DNA from: UBA3792 sp946185305 | GTDB lineage: Bacteria; Bacillota; Clostridia; Christensenellales; CAG-138 | Length of the DNA stretch: 64,000 nucleotides | Assembly: GCA_946185305.1 (NCBI GenBank) | Contig: CAMHJE010000003.1 | Coordinates: forward strand, 16,253 to 80,252 | Reading direction: 5' to 3' | In this document: positions 32,362-41,045 of the stretch, piece by piece | Layout of the letters: every line of letters begins with the position of its first letter | How positions within the stretch are numbered: position 1 is the first letter of the stretch | The notes under the pieces: model-generated | Told to the model about the DNA's origin: nothing | The model's input: the letters and a program-made list of their open reading frames with translations, nothing else | The model's database searches: none | Position numbers and translations under genes: made by a program

Positions 32362-32670
32362 ATGGCTTTACGGAAATGCCCGAAGTGTGAATTGAACTAT
32401 CTGCGCGGCAACGAAACGATCTGCCGCGTTTGCGCCGCCGAAATGGATAAGAAGCGGAAAAAGATCGTCGAGACGGAGGACGAGGTGATCATGTGCTCCG
32501 AGTGCGGCGAGCGCCCCGCGGTGCGCGGCAAGTCGCTGTGCGAGGAGTGCCTGCGCGAGCAGAAGCGGCAGGCCGATCTGGAGCTGTATGCCGATAAGGT
32601 CCGCGCCGACGAAGCCGACGATCCCATCGAGGAGGATTTCTCCGACGAGGACGACGATTCCGACGAGTAA
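32362..32670 (+). CDS. Small zinc-ribbon protein with acidic tail
   Basis: The 102-residue protein has four CxxC-type pairs (CPKC, CRVC, CSEC, CEEC) that form two treble-clef-like zinc ribbons, then a strongly acidic tail (EEDFSDEDDDSDE). This suggests a role in RNA, ribosome or transcription complexes; the acidic tail could mimic nucleic acid. AGAGGT precedes the ATG. It lies 51 bases before a metallophosphoesterase gene and could share its transcript. Confidence 0.7.
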   Translation: MALRKCPKCELNYLRGNETICRVCAAEMDKKRKKIVETEDEVIMCSECGERPAVRGKSLCEECLREQKRQADLELYADKVRADEADDPIEEDFSDEDDDSDE

Positions 32671-32721
32671 GCGGCAATAGAGCCGGGATCTCCCGGCAAC
32701 GTACAGAAAGCGAGAAAACCT

Positions 32722-33429
32722 ATGCCCAAGATCTATGCGATCGCGGATACACACCTGAGCCACGCCGTGCCGGACAAGGCGATGGATGTATTCGGCGCAC
32801 ATTGGGCGGATCATGCAAACCGGCTGGCGGCTGCGTGGCGGGACATCGTGACCGAGGACGATCTCGTCCTTATTCCCGGCGATATTTCGTGGGCGATGTA
32901 CCTGAGCGACGCCGAGGCCGATTTGGCTTTTTTGGGCGCGCTGCCCGGAATCAAGCTGCTGCTGCGCGGCAATCACGATTTCTGGTGGTCGAGCGTCACC
33001 AAGGTGCGCGCCATGCTGCCAAAAGGGATGTACGCCCTGCAAAACGACACGTTCCGCTTTCACAATGTCGAGATCGCGGGCACGCGCGGCTGGACGGTTC
33101 CCGAAAGCACGGGCTTCAAGGAGAGCGCCGACCGCAAGCTGTATGAGCGCGAAAAGCTCCGCCTTGCCCTGTCGCTGAAGGCGCTGTCTCCCGATACCGC
33201 GCATATCGTCATGCTGCACTATCCGCCGTTCGGCGAGGGCGGCAACCCGAGCGAGTTTGTCGCAATGCTCGAGCCGTACAGCATCAAGACCGTCGTTTAC
33301 GGCCATCTCCACGGCCCCAAGGCGCACGCCGCCGCGTTCCAAGGCGAATACAACGGCACGACCTACCACCTTGTTGCCGCCGACGCGCTGCGGTTTACCC
33401 CGAAGCTGATCGGGGAGACGGAGGAATAA
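32722..33429 (+). CDS. Cytoplasmic metallophosphoesterase
   Basis: The 235-residue protein has no signal peptide. Calcineurin-like motifs are IADTHLS, LIPGDISW, LRGNHDFWW, MLHYPP and VYGHLHG, so both metals and catalytic histidines should be present. It resembles the clostridial MPP-type phosphohydrolases of unknown substrate. AAAGCGAG precedes the ATG. A terminator follows. Confidence 0.85.
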   Translation: MPKIYAIADTHLSHAVPDKAMDVFGAHWADHANRLAAAWRDIVTEDDLVLIPGDISWAMYLSDAEADLAFLGALPGIKLLLRGNHDFWWSSVTKVRAMLPKGMYALQNDTFRFHNVEIAGTRGWTVPESTGFKESADRKLYEREKLRLALSLKALSPDTAHIVMLHYPPFGEGGNPSEFVAMLEPYSIKTVVYGHLHGPKAHAAAFQGEYNGTTYHLVAADALRFTPKLIGETEE

Positions 33430-33437
33430 CAGAATAG

Positions 33438-33475
33438 AAATTCGGCGTGCCCCCTTGCAGGCACGCCGAATTTGT
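33438..33475. terminator. Intrinsic terminator after the metallophosphoesterase
   Basis: AAATTCGGCGTGC (33438-33450) pairs with GCACGCCGAATTT (33461-33473). Perfect stem, usable in both directions between convergent genes. Confidence 0.85.
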
Positions 33476-33505
33476 CTCTTTATGAAAATCTAATGCGCAT
33501 GATTC

Positions 33506-33994
33506 TCAGTCTGCCGGAAGGCTTTCTGGCAGATTCATTTCAAACACATAACGCTGCGGCGTCATTTCCATCACCTGATACATGGCAATGGCCGTTTTGT
33601 TGAAATCCCAGGTATGCAGCTCCAGACGAACAGCGCCCTGCGCCTTGGCCCATTCCGCAACCGCTGTAAACAGCTTTGTCGCAACGCCCTTGCGACGGTG
33701 GGACGGCAAAACATAGATATCATCCAAGCAGACCGTCCTTACGCCCTTGACCATGCCGCTTTCTTCCCAAAGGGACGCTCTGACAAGGCCGACAAGCTGT
33801 TCGTCTTCAAATGCGCCGAGCTGCAAACAGCCGGGATGGGATACATTATGAAGAAAAGCGTCCTTGGGATAGATGTCCGCTTTGTCCCGATGCACAAAGC
33901 AGTCCGGCCGCGCCTGCACATGCAGCTCGTCCAGTTCCGCATACAGCGCAAGGGCCGTATCATAATCTGCTTCCGTCAGCTTTCTGATCTCCAC
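33506..33994 (-). CDS. GNAT-family N-acetyltransferase
   Basis: The 162-residue protein fits one GNAT fold: VEIRKLTEADYDTAL at the start, VCLDDIYVLPSHRRKGVATKL with the acetyl-CoA-binding QxxGxA-type motif, and AVRLELHTWDFN. The acceptor is unknown. I chose the GTG at 33994 because AGAGGGG is upstream and homologues begin at this point; the frame is open for another 42 codons. It lies 22 bases after the PII-like gene. Confidence 0.75.
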   Translation of the reverse strand: MEIRKLTEADYDTALALYAELDELHVQARPDCFVHRDKADIYPKDAFLHNVSHPGCLQLGAFEDEQLVGLVRASLWEESGMVKGVRTVCLDDIYVLPSHRRKGVATKLFTAVAEWAKAQGAVRLELHTWDFNKTAIAMYQVMEMTPQRYVFEMNLPESLPAD

Positions 33995-34016
33995 AAGTGC
34001 GAACCCCTCTTTGCCG

Positions 34017-34724
34017 TTAGGCCTTCTTTTCGCCCTTTTCTTCCTTTTCTTCGTCGAGCTGCTGGAGCCGCAGCCCTGCGGTGTCGGTGACGGGCAGAGA
34101 GAAGCAGATCGCCTTGGCACGGGTATTCACGCCGGCCTTCTCCATGATCGAGCGCATGATCGCGTCCTTCTGCTCGGTCTTGGTGACGATAAAGATCACG
34201 TCCTTTTCCGAGGCGAGCGAGATGCCGAGGAACTGCTCGGCGCGCTCCATGCCGGTGCCCTGCGCGTGGATCACGGTGCCGCCTGCGGCGCCTGCGGCGC
34301 GTGCCGCGTCCATGATCTGATCGTTATAGCCTTGGTTGCCGATCACGATTAAAAGCTCCTGTACGGTGTTCTGCAAAGTGCTTTCCTCCCCTCTTTGATA
34401 GGACTGTCCGTCCGTTAAAAACGCCAATTCGCGCGGGCCGCCGATGCTCGATAGCGGCACCGTAAAGGCAATGCCCGTGCCCGGAATGTCGATCCGAAGC
34501 GTGCGCTCCAGATCGCGCTTGACGGTCTTCCAGGTTTCCTTGGTGACGACCGCAAAGCAGACGGCCTTTTCCGACCGTTCCAAGCCGAAGTAGCCGAGCA
34601 CCTCGCCGGTCGCCGTGCCGTGGCCGAGCGTGATGAAATGCACGTTTACGTTGTCCTTGCGGTACAGCTTGATAAACGCAGGCAGCCGGTCGCGGTCGAT
34701 AATCGTAACAAGTAAATCCAGCAT
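34017..34724 (-). CDS. Double PII-like signalling protein linked to DUF1538
   Basis: This 235-residue protein is two PII-like domains in tandem (about 1-105 and 113-215): LDLLVTIIDRDRLP, TLGHGTA with HGTAT in the first; LLIVIGNQGYNDQIMDAARAAG and VIHAQGTGM in the second. PII domains sense nucleotides and control membrane partners. The gene lies 9 bases after a DUF1538 membrane gene, a pairing known elsewhere, so the protein is likely to gate or sense for that transporter. Canonical T-loop uridylation motifs are not visible. Confidence 0.8.
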   Translation of the reverse strand: MLDLLVTIIDRDRLPAFIKLYRKDNVNVHFITLGHGTATGEVLGYFGLERSEKAVCFAVVTKETWKTVKRDLERTLRIDIPGTGIAFTVPLSSIGGPRELAFLTDGQSYQRGEESTLQNTVQELLIVIGNQGYNDQIMDAARAAGAAGGTVIHAQGTGMERAEQFLGISLASEKDVIFIVTKTEQKDAIMRSIMEKAGVNTRAKAICFSLPVTDTAGLRLQQLDEEKEEKGEKKA

Positions 34725-34733
34725 ACGCCCTCC

Positions 34734-36257
34734 TTACAGCCGAATGATCTCGTAATACAGGCTTTCATCCGGCACAGCCTGCACAGCGGCCGCCTTGCGG
34801 TGCGGCTTGAAGCGGACGGCCAGACCCAGAAGCTGAATCGTGATCAGCGGCGTCATGGCGACCATCGCCACCACGCCGAACGCGTCGGTTACGACGTTGC
34901 CGCCGACGGCAAGACAGCCGCCCATCGCAAACGGCAGCAGAAACGCCGCCGTCATCGGGCCGGACGCGACGCCGCCGGAGTCAAACGCAATCGCGGTAAA
35001 CAGCTTCGGCACTACGAACGACAGCAGCAGCGCGAGGCCGTAGCCGGGCAGAATGAACCACAGGATCGAAATGCCCGTCAGCACGCGCACCATCGCAAGC
35101 CCGATGGACACCGCGACGCCGATGGACAGGCTGACCTGCAGCGACCGTCCGGAGACCTTGCCGCTTGTCAGCTCCTCAACCTGCCGCATCAATACATACA
35201 CGGCGGGCTCGGCCTTGACGATAAAGTAGCCGATCAGCATACCGACCGGAATCACGACCCAGCGGTATGGCAGCGAGGCAAGCGTTTGTCCGAGGTAGGA
35301 GCCGGCGGGCATGAACCCGACGTTCGCGCCGAGCAAGAACAGTACAAGGCCGATGTAGGTATATACGAGGCCGACGCCGATGCGGAGAAGCGTTTTCGCG
35401 TTCAGATGCAGGCTTAAAATCTGGAAGATACCGAAGAAGCCGACAATCGGCAGCACGGCAACCGCGATTTCCTTGAGGTAGGTCGGCATCGCGTCGGTAA
35501 ACAGCCGCGCAAGCGTGATCGAATGGTCGATCTCCGGAATCATCGTCGCCGTATAGTCGGCGCTTTCGGGGCGGAAGATCAGCGACAGCAGCAGCACCGC
35601 GAGGATCGGGCCGACCGAGCAGAGCGAGATCAGACCGAAGCTGTCGTCCGCCGCGTGCCGGTCGGAACGGATCGCGGAAATGCCGATGCCGAACGCCATG
35701 ATGAACGGAACGGTCATCGGGCCGGTCGTGACGCCGCCCGCGTCAAACGCGACGGCGAGGAAGCTGCGCGGGGCAAAGAACGCCAAAAGGAACGTCAGCC
35801 CGTAGGCGATCAGCAGCATGTTCCGCAGCGGAATCCCGAACAGCATACGCAAGAGCGCAATGACAAGGAACAGGCCGACGCCGCCCGCCACGCACCAGAT
35901 CAGAACCGGGCTTGGGATCGACAGCACCTGATTCGCCAGCACCTGTAAATCCGGCTCGCTTACGGTGATGAGCACACCGAGCAGAAAGCCGAGCGGCAGA
36001 ATGATCCACAGCTTGCGCGTTTGCGTGATGCGCCCGCCGAGCTTTTGCCCCATCGGCTCCATGGCGATCTCCGCGCCGAGCGTGAAAAACATCATGCCGA
36101 CGATCAAGAGCAGCGCGCCGAAGATGTATGCCAAAAGGATGCTCGTCGGCAGCGGCGCAACGGTAAAGGACAGCGCCAGCACGATCAGCACGATCGGCAG
36201 CACCGCCTTCAAGGCTTCACTGAATTTTTCCTGTAAACGGTCGCGATATAACGGCAA
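34734..36257 (-). CDS. DUF1538 integral membrane protein (UmpAB-like antiporter?)
   Basis: The 507-residue protein has about 12 membrane segments in two halves that repeat each other: FDAGGVTTGPMTVPF in the first half and FDSGGVASGPMTAAF in the second, the DUF1538 signature. A DUF1538 pair in Halomonas has been reported as a Na+(Li+,K+)/H+ antiporter (UmpAB); here the two halves are fused and a PII-like regulator follows. Substrate is inference. The start is TTG at 36257 with GGGGGAA seven bases upstream. Confidence 0.8.
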   Translation of the reverse strand: MPLYRDRLQEKFSEALKAVLPIVLIVLALSFTVAPLPTSILLAYIFGALLLIVGMMFFTLGAEIAMEPMGQKLGGRITQTRKLWIILPLGFLLGVLITVSEPDLQVLANQVLSIPSPVLIWCVAGGVGLFLVIALLRMLFGIPLRNMLLIAYGLTFLLAFFAPRSFLAVAFDAGGVTTGPMTVPFIMAFGIGISAIRSDRHAADDSFGLISLCSVGPILAVLLLSLIFRPESADYTATMIPEIDHSITLARLFTDAMPTYLKEIAVAVLPIVGFFGIFQILSLHLNAKTLLRIGVGLVYTYIGLVLFLLGANVGFMPAGSYLGQTLASLPYRWVVIPVGMLIGYFIVKAEPAVYVLMRQVEELTSGKVSGRSLQVSLSIGVAVSIGLAMVRVLTGISILWFILPGYGLALLLSFVVPKLFTAIAFDSGGVASGPMTAAFLLPFAMGGCLAVGGNVVTDAFGVVAMVAMTPLITIQLLGLAVRFKPHRKAAAVQAVPDESLYYEIIRL

Positions 36258-36271
36258 TCGTCCATTCCCCC

Positions 36272-36290
36272 TTTCGGACTAAGTCCGAAA
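36272..36290 (-). promoter_or_regulatory. Perfect 19-bp inverted repeat beside the DUF1538 ribosome binding site
   Basis: TTTCGGACT (36272-36280), centre base 36281, AGTCCGAAA (36282-36290). On the minus strand it ends just before GGGGGAA, so it could be a protein-binding operator or an mRNA hairpin that limits ribosome access. Confidence 0.5.
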
Positions 36291-36316
36291 TTTCCTATTT
36301 ATTTAATATAGCACAA

Positions 36317-36347
36317 ACCCCGCCGCATTTCGACAGTACGGCGGGGT
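36317..36347. terminator. Hairpin downstream of parC and upstream of DUF1538
   Basis: ACCCCGCCG (36317-36325) pairs with CGGCGGGGT (36339-36347). On the minus strand the T tract is short (TTTGTG). It probably ends the parE-parC unit. Confidence 0.55.
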
Positions 36348-36397
36348 ATTTAATAATTTGTTCATACTGGCAGGCGGGCTGTGATGCCGCCTTGCGT

Positions 36398-38812
36398 TCA
36401 GCTGTCCTTTCTGCCGCTCACCACGTCGTCGTCGAGCACGACCGGAACGAGCAGCTCGCCCTTGCCGGCCTTCGGCTGAATGTGGATCTGTTCGGTATCC
36501 AGCGGGGTAACGGTGCCGTGGCGCTGCTCCAACAGCAGCGTAAACGGATCGGTGACGGCGCCGACATAGGCAAGCGCCGTACCGTTGGAGCCGTTCTTTT
36601 TGAAGTCGAACGTCTTGACGCCCTTGCCGTTGCGGCCCTGCACCTCGTAATCGAACAGGAAGCTGCGCTTGCCGTAGCCGCGGTCCGAAACCGTGATCAG
36701 CTCGCCCTCGTCGCCGACCTGCGCGGCATAGAACACGGCGTCCTTCGGCTCTAACTTGATCGCGCCGACGCCGGCGGCGGTGCGGCCGGTCTTGGGAACC
36801 GTGTCCGCGGCGAACCGGATGCTCATACCGAGCTTGGTGACGAGCAGGATGCTTTCCTCCGTGGCGGGCCAGACGAACAGCAGCTTGTCCTTGTCCTTCA
36901 AGCCGATGGCCGCCGTGCGCTTGGCGCGAACGCGGTATTCCTCGGCGGCGGTGCGCTTGACCATACCGCGCTCGGTGACAAGCAGATAGTCGACCTCGGC
37001 GTTCTCGTCAAACATCGCAATCGTGTTTTCGCCCTTTTCCAATTCAAGCAGCGAAACGAGGTTCAGCGCCTTTTGCGTCGGGCGCGTTTCGGGAATGTCG
37101 CCGACCTTCAAGGTCAAAAGCTGCCCGTGATCGGTGAACAGGCGCAGCGTGCCGTTGCTCGGCAGACTGACGGAAACCAAGGGCTGTTCGGCCTTGATCT
37201 GCGCGGCGTTGAACAGCCGCGTCGGGAGCTTGCGAACCTTGTGATCCTTTAAGAGCGTCACGGTCACATCCTCGACGACCTCGGCTTCGACCGGCTCGGC
37301 CTCGATCACGGTATCGCCCGCGATGATCTCGGTGTGGCGCTTGCCGTCGAAGACCTTGCGCACGTCGAGCAGTTCCTTCTTGATCAGGTTTGCGAGCTTC
37401 TTATCCGACGCCAAAATCGCTTCGAGCTCCGCGATCAGCTTCAAGGTTTCCTTGTATTCCTTTTCGATGGCGAGCAATTCGAGATTCGTCAGCTTTTGCA
37501 GCCGCAGATCGAGAATTGCCTGCGCCTGGATCTCGGAGAGGTTGAACGTCTTCATCAAGCCCTCGCGCGCTTCCTTCGGGGATTTCGATGCGCGGATCAG
37601 CTTGATCACGCGGTCGAGGTTGTTGACCGCGACCATCAGACCCTCTAAGATATGGCAGCGTTTCTTGGCAATTTCAAGCTCCGTCTTGGTGCGGCGCGTC
37701 GTAACCTCGCGCTGATGGCGGATGTAATGCTCCAGGATGTCCTTCAGGGTCAGCTGCTGCGGCTTGCCGTTGGCGATGGCGACATAGTTTGCGCCGAACG
37801 TGCATTGCAGATCGGAGTATTTGAACAGGTTTTTCAGCAGCTTTTCGGGGTCGCCGTCCTTTTTGACCTCGATGACCGCGCGCGTACCGGTGCGGTCGGA
37901 TTCGTCGCGGATATCCGCAACGGCGGCGAACAGCGCCTTTTTCTCCTGCGTGATCTGCAGGATCTTTTCGAGACACGCGGCCTTATTGACCGTGAACGGG
38001 AACTCGTCGATGACGATGCGCGTCTTGCCGTTCTTCATGTCCTCGAAATGCGTCTTGGCCCGCATCGTCAGCTTGCCGCGCCCCGTTTCATAGGATTTGG
38101 CGATCTCCTCGGACGCGATCAGATACCCGCCGGTCGGGAAGTCCGGCGCGGGCATGATCTTCATCAGCTCCGGAATCGTGATCTTCGGATTGTCGATCAT
38201 CGCAATGACCGCGTCGATGGCCTCGACCGGGTTGTGCGGCGGAATGTTCGTCGCAAGGCCGACCGCGATACCGCTGGAGCCGTTGACCAAAAGGTTCGGG
38301 AAGCGGCCCGGCAGCAGCTCCGGCTCCTTCATCGTGTCGTCGAAGTTCCATGCAAACGGGACGGTGTCCTTGTCGATGTCCTTCAGAAGCAGCATTGCCG
38401 CGTCGGTCATGCGCGCTTCGGTGTAACGCATGGCAGCGGCGCTGTCGCCGTCCACCGAGCCGAAGTTGCCGTGGCCGTCCACAAGGGTCACGCCCATATT
38501 GAACGGCTGCGCCATGCGCACAAGCGCGTCGTAGACCGAGCTGTCGCCGTGCGGGTGGTATTTGCCGAGGCAGTCGCCGACGATACGCGCGCACTTGCGG
38601 TGCGGCTTGTCCGGCGTGTTGCCGAGCTCCAGCATCGTATAGAGAATACGCCGCTGCACGGGCTTTAGACCGTCCTCCACGCGCGGCAGAGCGCGCTCCA
38701 AAATGACGTGCTCGGCATAGGGCATCATGGAATTGTGCATGACCTCGTCCATACTGATGTGCAGGATGGTTTCGGTCGGCGGCGGGGTCGTGGTTTTCTT
38801 TGTCGTAGCCAT
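36398..38812 (-). CDS. parC: Type IIA topoisomerase subunit A, ParC-like (no GyrA box)
   Basis: This 804-residue subunit breaks and rejoins DNA with the ParE-like partner. KYHPHGDSSVYDALVRMAQP (about 85-104) is the quinolone-resistance region with Ser at the usual contact position, and Tyr130 in AMRYTEARM is the DNA-linking tyrosine. The C-terminal domain has five to six pinwheel blades, but the GyrA box (QRRGGKG) expected in the first blade is missing: the sequence there reads KVRKLPTRLFNAAQ. That argues for topoisomerase IV (decatenation) over gyrase. The ATG at 38812 is 5 bases after the parE stop. Confidence 0.85.
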   Translation of the reverse strand: MATTKKTTTPPPTETILHISMDEVMHNSMMPYAEHVILERALPRVEDGLKPVQRRILYTMLELGNTPDKPHRKCARIVGDCLGKYHPHGDSSVYDALVRMAQPFNMGVTLVDGHGNFGSVDGDSAAAMRYTEARMTDAAMLLLKDIDKDTVPFAWNFDDTMKEPELLPGRFPNLLVNGSSGIAVGLATNIPPHNPVEAIDAVIAMIDNPKITIPELMKIMPAPDFPTGGYLIASEEIAKSYETGRGKLTMRAKTHFEDMKNGKTRIVIDEFPFTVNKAACLEKILQITQEKKALFAAVADIRDESDRTGTRAVIEVKKDGDPEKLLKNLFKYSDLQCTFGANYVAIANGKPQQLTLKDILEHYIRHQREVTTRRTKTELEIAKKRCHILEGLMVAVNNLDRVIKLIRASKSPKEAREGLMKTFNLSEIQAQAILDLRLQKLTNLELLAIEKEYKETLKLIAELEAILASDKKLANLIKKELLDVRKVFDGKRHTEIIAGDTVIEAEPVEAEVVEDVTVTLLKDHKVRKLPTRLFNAAQIKAEQPLVSVSLPSNGTLRLFTDHGQLLTLKVGDIPETRPTQKALNLVSLLELEKGENTIAMFDENAEVDYLLVTERGMVKRTAAEEYRVRAKRTAAIGLKDKDKLLFVWPATEESILLVTKLGMSIRFAADTVPKTGRTAAGVGAIKLEPKDAVFYAAQVGDEGELITVSDRGYGKRSFLFDYEVQGRNGKGVKTFDFKKNGSNGTALAYVGAVTDPFTLLLEQRHGTVTPLDTEQIHIQPKAGKGELLVPVVLDDDVVSGRKDS

Positions 38813-38816
38813 AGCG

Positions 38817-40781
38817 TTAATCCTTTATCTTCTCAAACACGGTCTTGCCGCTGCGGTTGAAGTCCGCATACTCGAAAATGTACTCCTTGCGGGACTGGAC
38901 GCGGTCGCCCATCAGCACGGTTACAAGATGCTCGACCTCGGCGGCGTCCTCGATGGTCACGCAGGTCAGCTTGCGGCCCTGCGGGTTCATTGTCGTTTCC
39001 CAAAGCTGCTCCGGGTTCATTTCGCCCAGGCCCTTGTACCGCTGCAGCGTGTAGTTCTTGCCGTTCACCTGCTTCATCGCGGTTTTCAGCGCCGCATCGT
39101 CGTAGCAGTAGATCGGCGGCTGATTCGGCTTCTGCACGCGGTAGAGCGGCGCCATGCCGATATACACATGCCCTTCGGTGATCAGCGGCCGCATATAGCG
39201 GTAGAAGAACGTCAAAAGGATCGCGCGGATGTGCGCGCCGTCCTGATCGGCGTCGGCGAGGATGATGATTTTATTGTAGCGCAGGTTTGAGATGTCGAAA
39301 TCGTCGCCGATGCCCGTGCCGAGCGCCGTGATGATCGAACGGAACTCGTCGTTTTGCAGCACCTGTTCGAGCCGCTTTTTCTCGACGTTCAGCGGCTTGC
39401 CGCGCAGCGGCAGGATCGCCTGGAACCGCCGGTCACGCCCCTGCTTCGCGCTGCCGCCTGCGGAGTCGCCCTCCACGATGAACAGCTCGTTCTGCGAATA
39501 GTCGCGTCCGGTGCAGCTCGATAGCTTGCCGACAAGCGGCGCGTTTTCGAGCTTGCTTTTTTCGCGCGCGGTCTCCTTGGCCTTGCGCGCCGCGTTGCGC
39601 GCCTTGGCGGCCTTCACGGCCTTTTCCGCAATCTGGTTGGCGACCGTTGCGTTCTTGAGATTTTCGAGCCATACTGAAAGCTGCTGTGTCACAACCGTTT
39701 CGACCGCGGGACGCGCCTCGGTATTGCCGAGCTTCGTTTTCGTCTGGCCCTCAAACTGGATGTTCCGCATCTTCAGCGACAGCACCGCCGTCATGCCCTC
39801 GCGGAAATCCTCACCGGCCAGGGACGCATCCTTTTCCTTCAGCGCGCCGACCTTGCGGCAATAGTCGTTCATGACCTTGGTCAGCGCGGCCTTGAAGCCG
39901 GTTTCGTGCGTGCCGCCCTCGGTCGTCGGGATGTTGTTCACGTAGGACGCGATCGTTTCGGAATAGCCGTCGTTGTGCAGGATCGCAACCTCCACGATGA
40001 TACCGTTCGATTCGCCCGAAAAGTGGATCGGCGGATCGTAGAGCGCGGTCTTGTCCTCGGAGATGTAGCGGACAAAATCGGAAAGGCCGCCTTGGTAGCA
40101 GAACTCGGCGTGCTTGGCCTTGCCCCATTCGCGGTTGTCGTCAAGCGTCAGCTTCACACCGCGGTTGAGGTAGGCGAGCTCGCGGAGCCGCTTCATCACG
40201 ACGCTGTACTGCATGTCGATGGTTTCAAACACGCGATCGTCGGGCAAAAAAGTGACGACCGTGCCCTGCTTGCGCGTGCGGCCCGTTTCGGTCAGCGGGT
40301 ATTTCGGCTTGCCGGAAACGATCTTGCCCTCGGCGTTCTCCTCACTCGAAAATTCGATCTTGTATGCGCGATTCTCATGGTAGACCTCGACCGTGACCCA
40401 GCGCGACAGCGCGTTGACGACGCTCGCGCCGACGCCGTGCAGACCGCCGGAATAGCCGTAGGCGTCGTTGCCGAACTTGCCGCCTGCATGCAGCTGCGTA
40501 AACACGACCTCCACGCCGGACACACCCAGCTTTTCGTGGATGCCGGTCGGGATGCCGCGTCCGTTGTCCACGACGGTGACGCTCTTGTCGCGGTTCAGCG
40601 TGACATTGATTTCATTGGCATAGCCGTTCGCGGCCTCGTCGATCGCGTTGTCCACGATCTCCCACAGCATGTGATGAAGCCCCGGCAGACCGGTCGAGCC
40701 GATGTACATGCCGGGCCGCATGCGGACGGCGTCAAGCCCCTCCATCACGGTAATGCTGCGAACGGAATATTCTTCTGACAT
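38817..40781 (-). CDS. parE: Type IIA topoisomerase subunit B, ParE-like
   Basis: This 654-residue subunit binds and hydrolyses ATP for strand passage. The GHKL site is EIVDNAIDEA, DNGRGIP and GYSGGLHGVGASVVNALS; the TOPRIM domain has EGDSAGGSAKQGRDR, PLRGKPLNVEK and the metal-binding LADADQDGAHI. The ATG at 40781 follows AGGAGG; a longer open frame starts 16 codons earlier without a good ribosome binding site. It is paired with the GyrA-box-lacking subunit, so ParE is favoured over GyrB. Confidence 0.87.
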   Translation of the reverse strand: MSEEYSVRSITVMEGLDAVRMRPGMYIGSTGLPGLHHMLWEIVDNAIDEAANGYANEINVTLNRDKSVTVVDNGRGIPTGIHEKLGVSGVEVVFTQLHAGGKFGNDAYGYSGGLHGVGASVVNALSRWVTVEVYHENRAYKIEFSSEENAEGKIVSGKPKYPLTETGRTRKQGTVVTFLPDDRVFETIDMQYSVVMKRLRELAYLNRGVKLTLDDNREWGKAKHAEFCYQGGLSDFVRYISEDKTALYDPPIHFSGESNGIIVEVAILHNDGYSETIASYVNNIPTTEGGTHETGFKAALTKVMNDYCRKVGALKEKDASLAGEDFREGMTAVLSLKMRNIQFEGQTKTKLGNTEARPAVETVVTQQLSVWLENLKNATVANQIAEKAVKAAKARNAARKAKETAREKSKLENAPLVGKLSSCTGRDYSQNELFIVEGDSAGGSAKQGRDRRFQAILPLRGKPLNVEKKRLEQVLQNDEFRSIITALGTGIGDDFDISNLRYNKIIILADADQDGAHIRAILLTFFYRYMRPLITEGHVYIGMAPLYRVQKPNQPPIYCYDDAALKTAMKQVNGKNYTLQRYKGLGEMNPEQLWETTMNPQGRKLTCVTIEDAAEVEHLVTVLMGDRVQSRKEYIFEYADFNRSGKTVFEKIKD

Positions 40782-40832
40782 GGTTTCCTCCTGCGGACGG
40801 GCGGGCGCACTCCGCCCGATCCCGTCCAAATG

Positions 40833-40844
40833 ATAACATGTTAT
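40833..40844. promoter_or_regulatory. 12-bp palindrome upstream of parE
   Basis: ATAACATGTTAT (40833-40844) is a perfect palindrome 52 bases upstream of the parE ATG, in an AT-rich patch. It could be a regulator site or just promoter-region AT sequence. Confidence 0.3.
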
Positions 40845-40947
40845 TTTAACACAGATTCCCGCCCCGCGACGCAGCTTCGACGATACTTTTACGGTTTATT
40901 CATATTTTCCGCTTCCAAGCAGGGCAAGAAGGACGGCTCTTTTTTTC

Positions 40948-40976
40948 TTGCAATCGTATAACGCTTCCTATATAAT
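40948..40976 (+). promoter_or_regulatory. Promoter for the XRE-membrane protein gene
   Basis: TTGCAA (40948-40953), 17 bases, consensus TATAAT (40971-40976), giving a leader of about 60 bases. Confidence 0.65.
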
Positions 40977-41045
40977 ACATGTGACAATATTGCGCGGCTT
41001 TCCGACAAACGAAGCCGACAGACGCAAGACGGTGAGAGAAGCAGA

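Noticed and set aside
40833..40844. Palindrome ATAACATGTTAT as a firm operator
   Set aside because: Short and AT-rich; kept only as a low-confidence feature.
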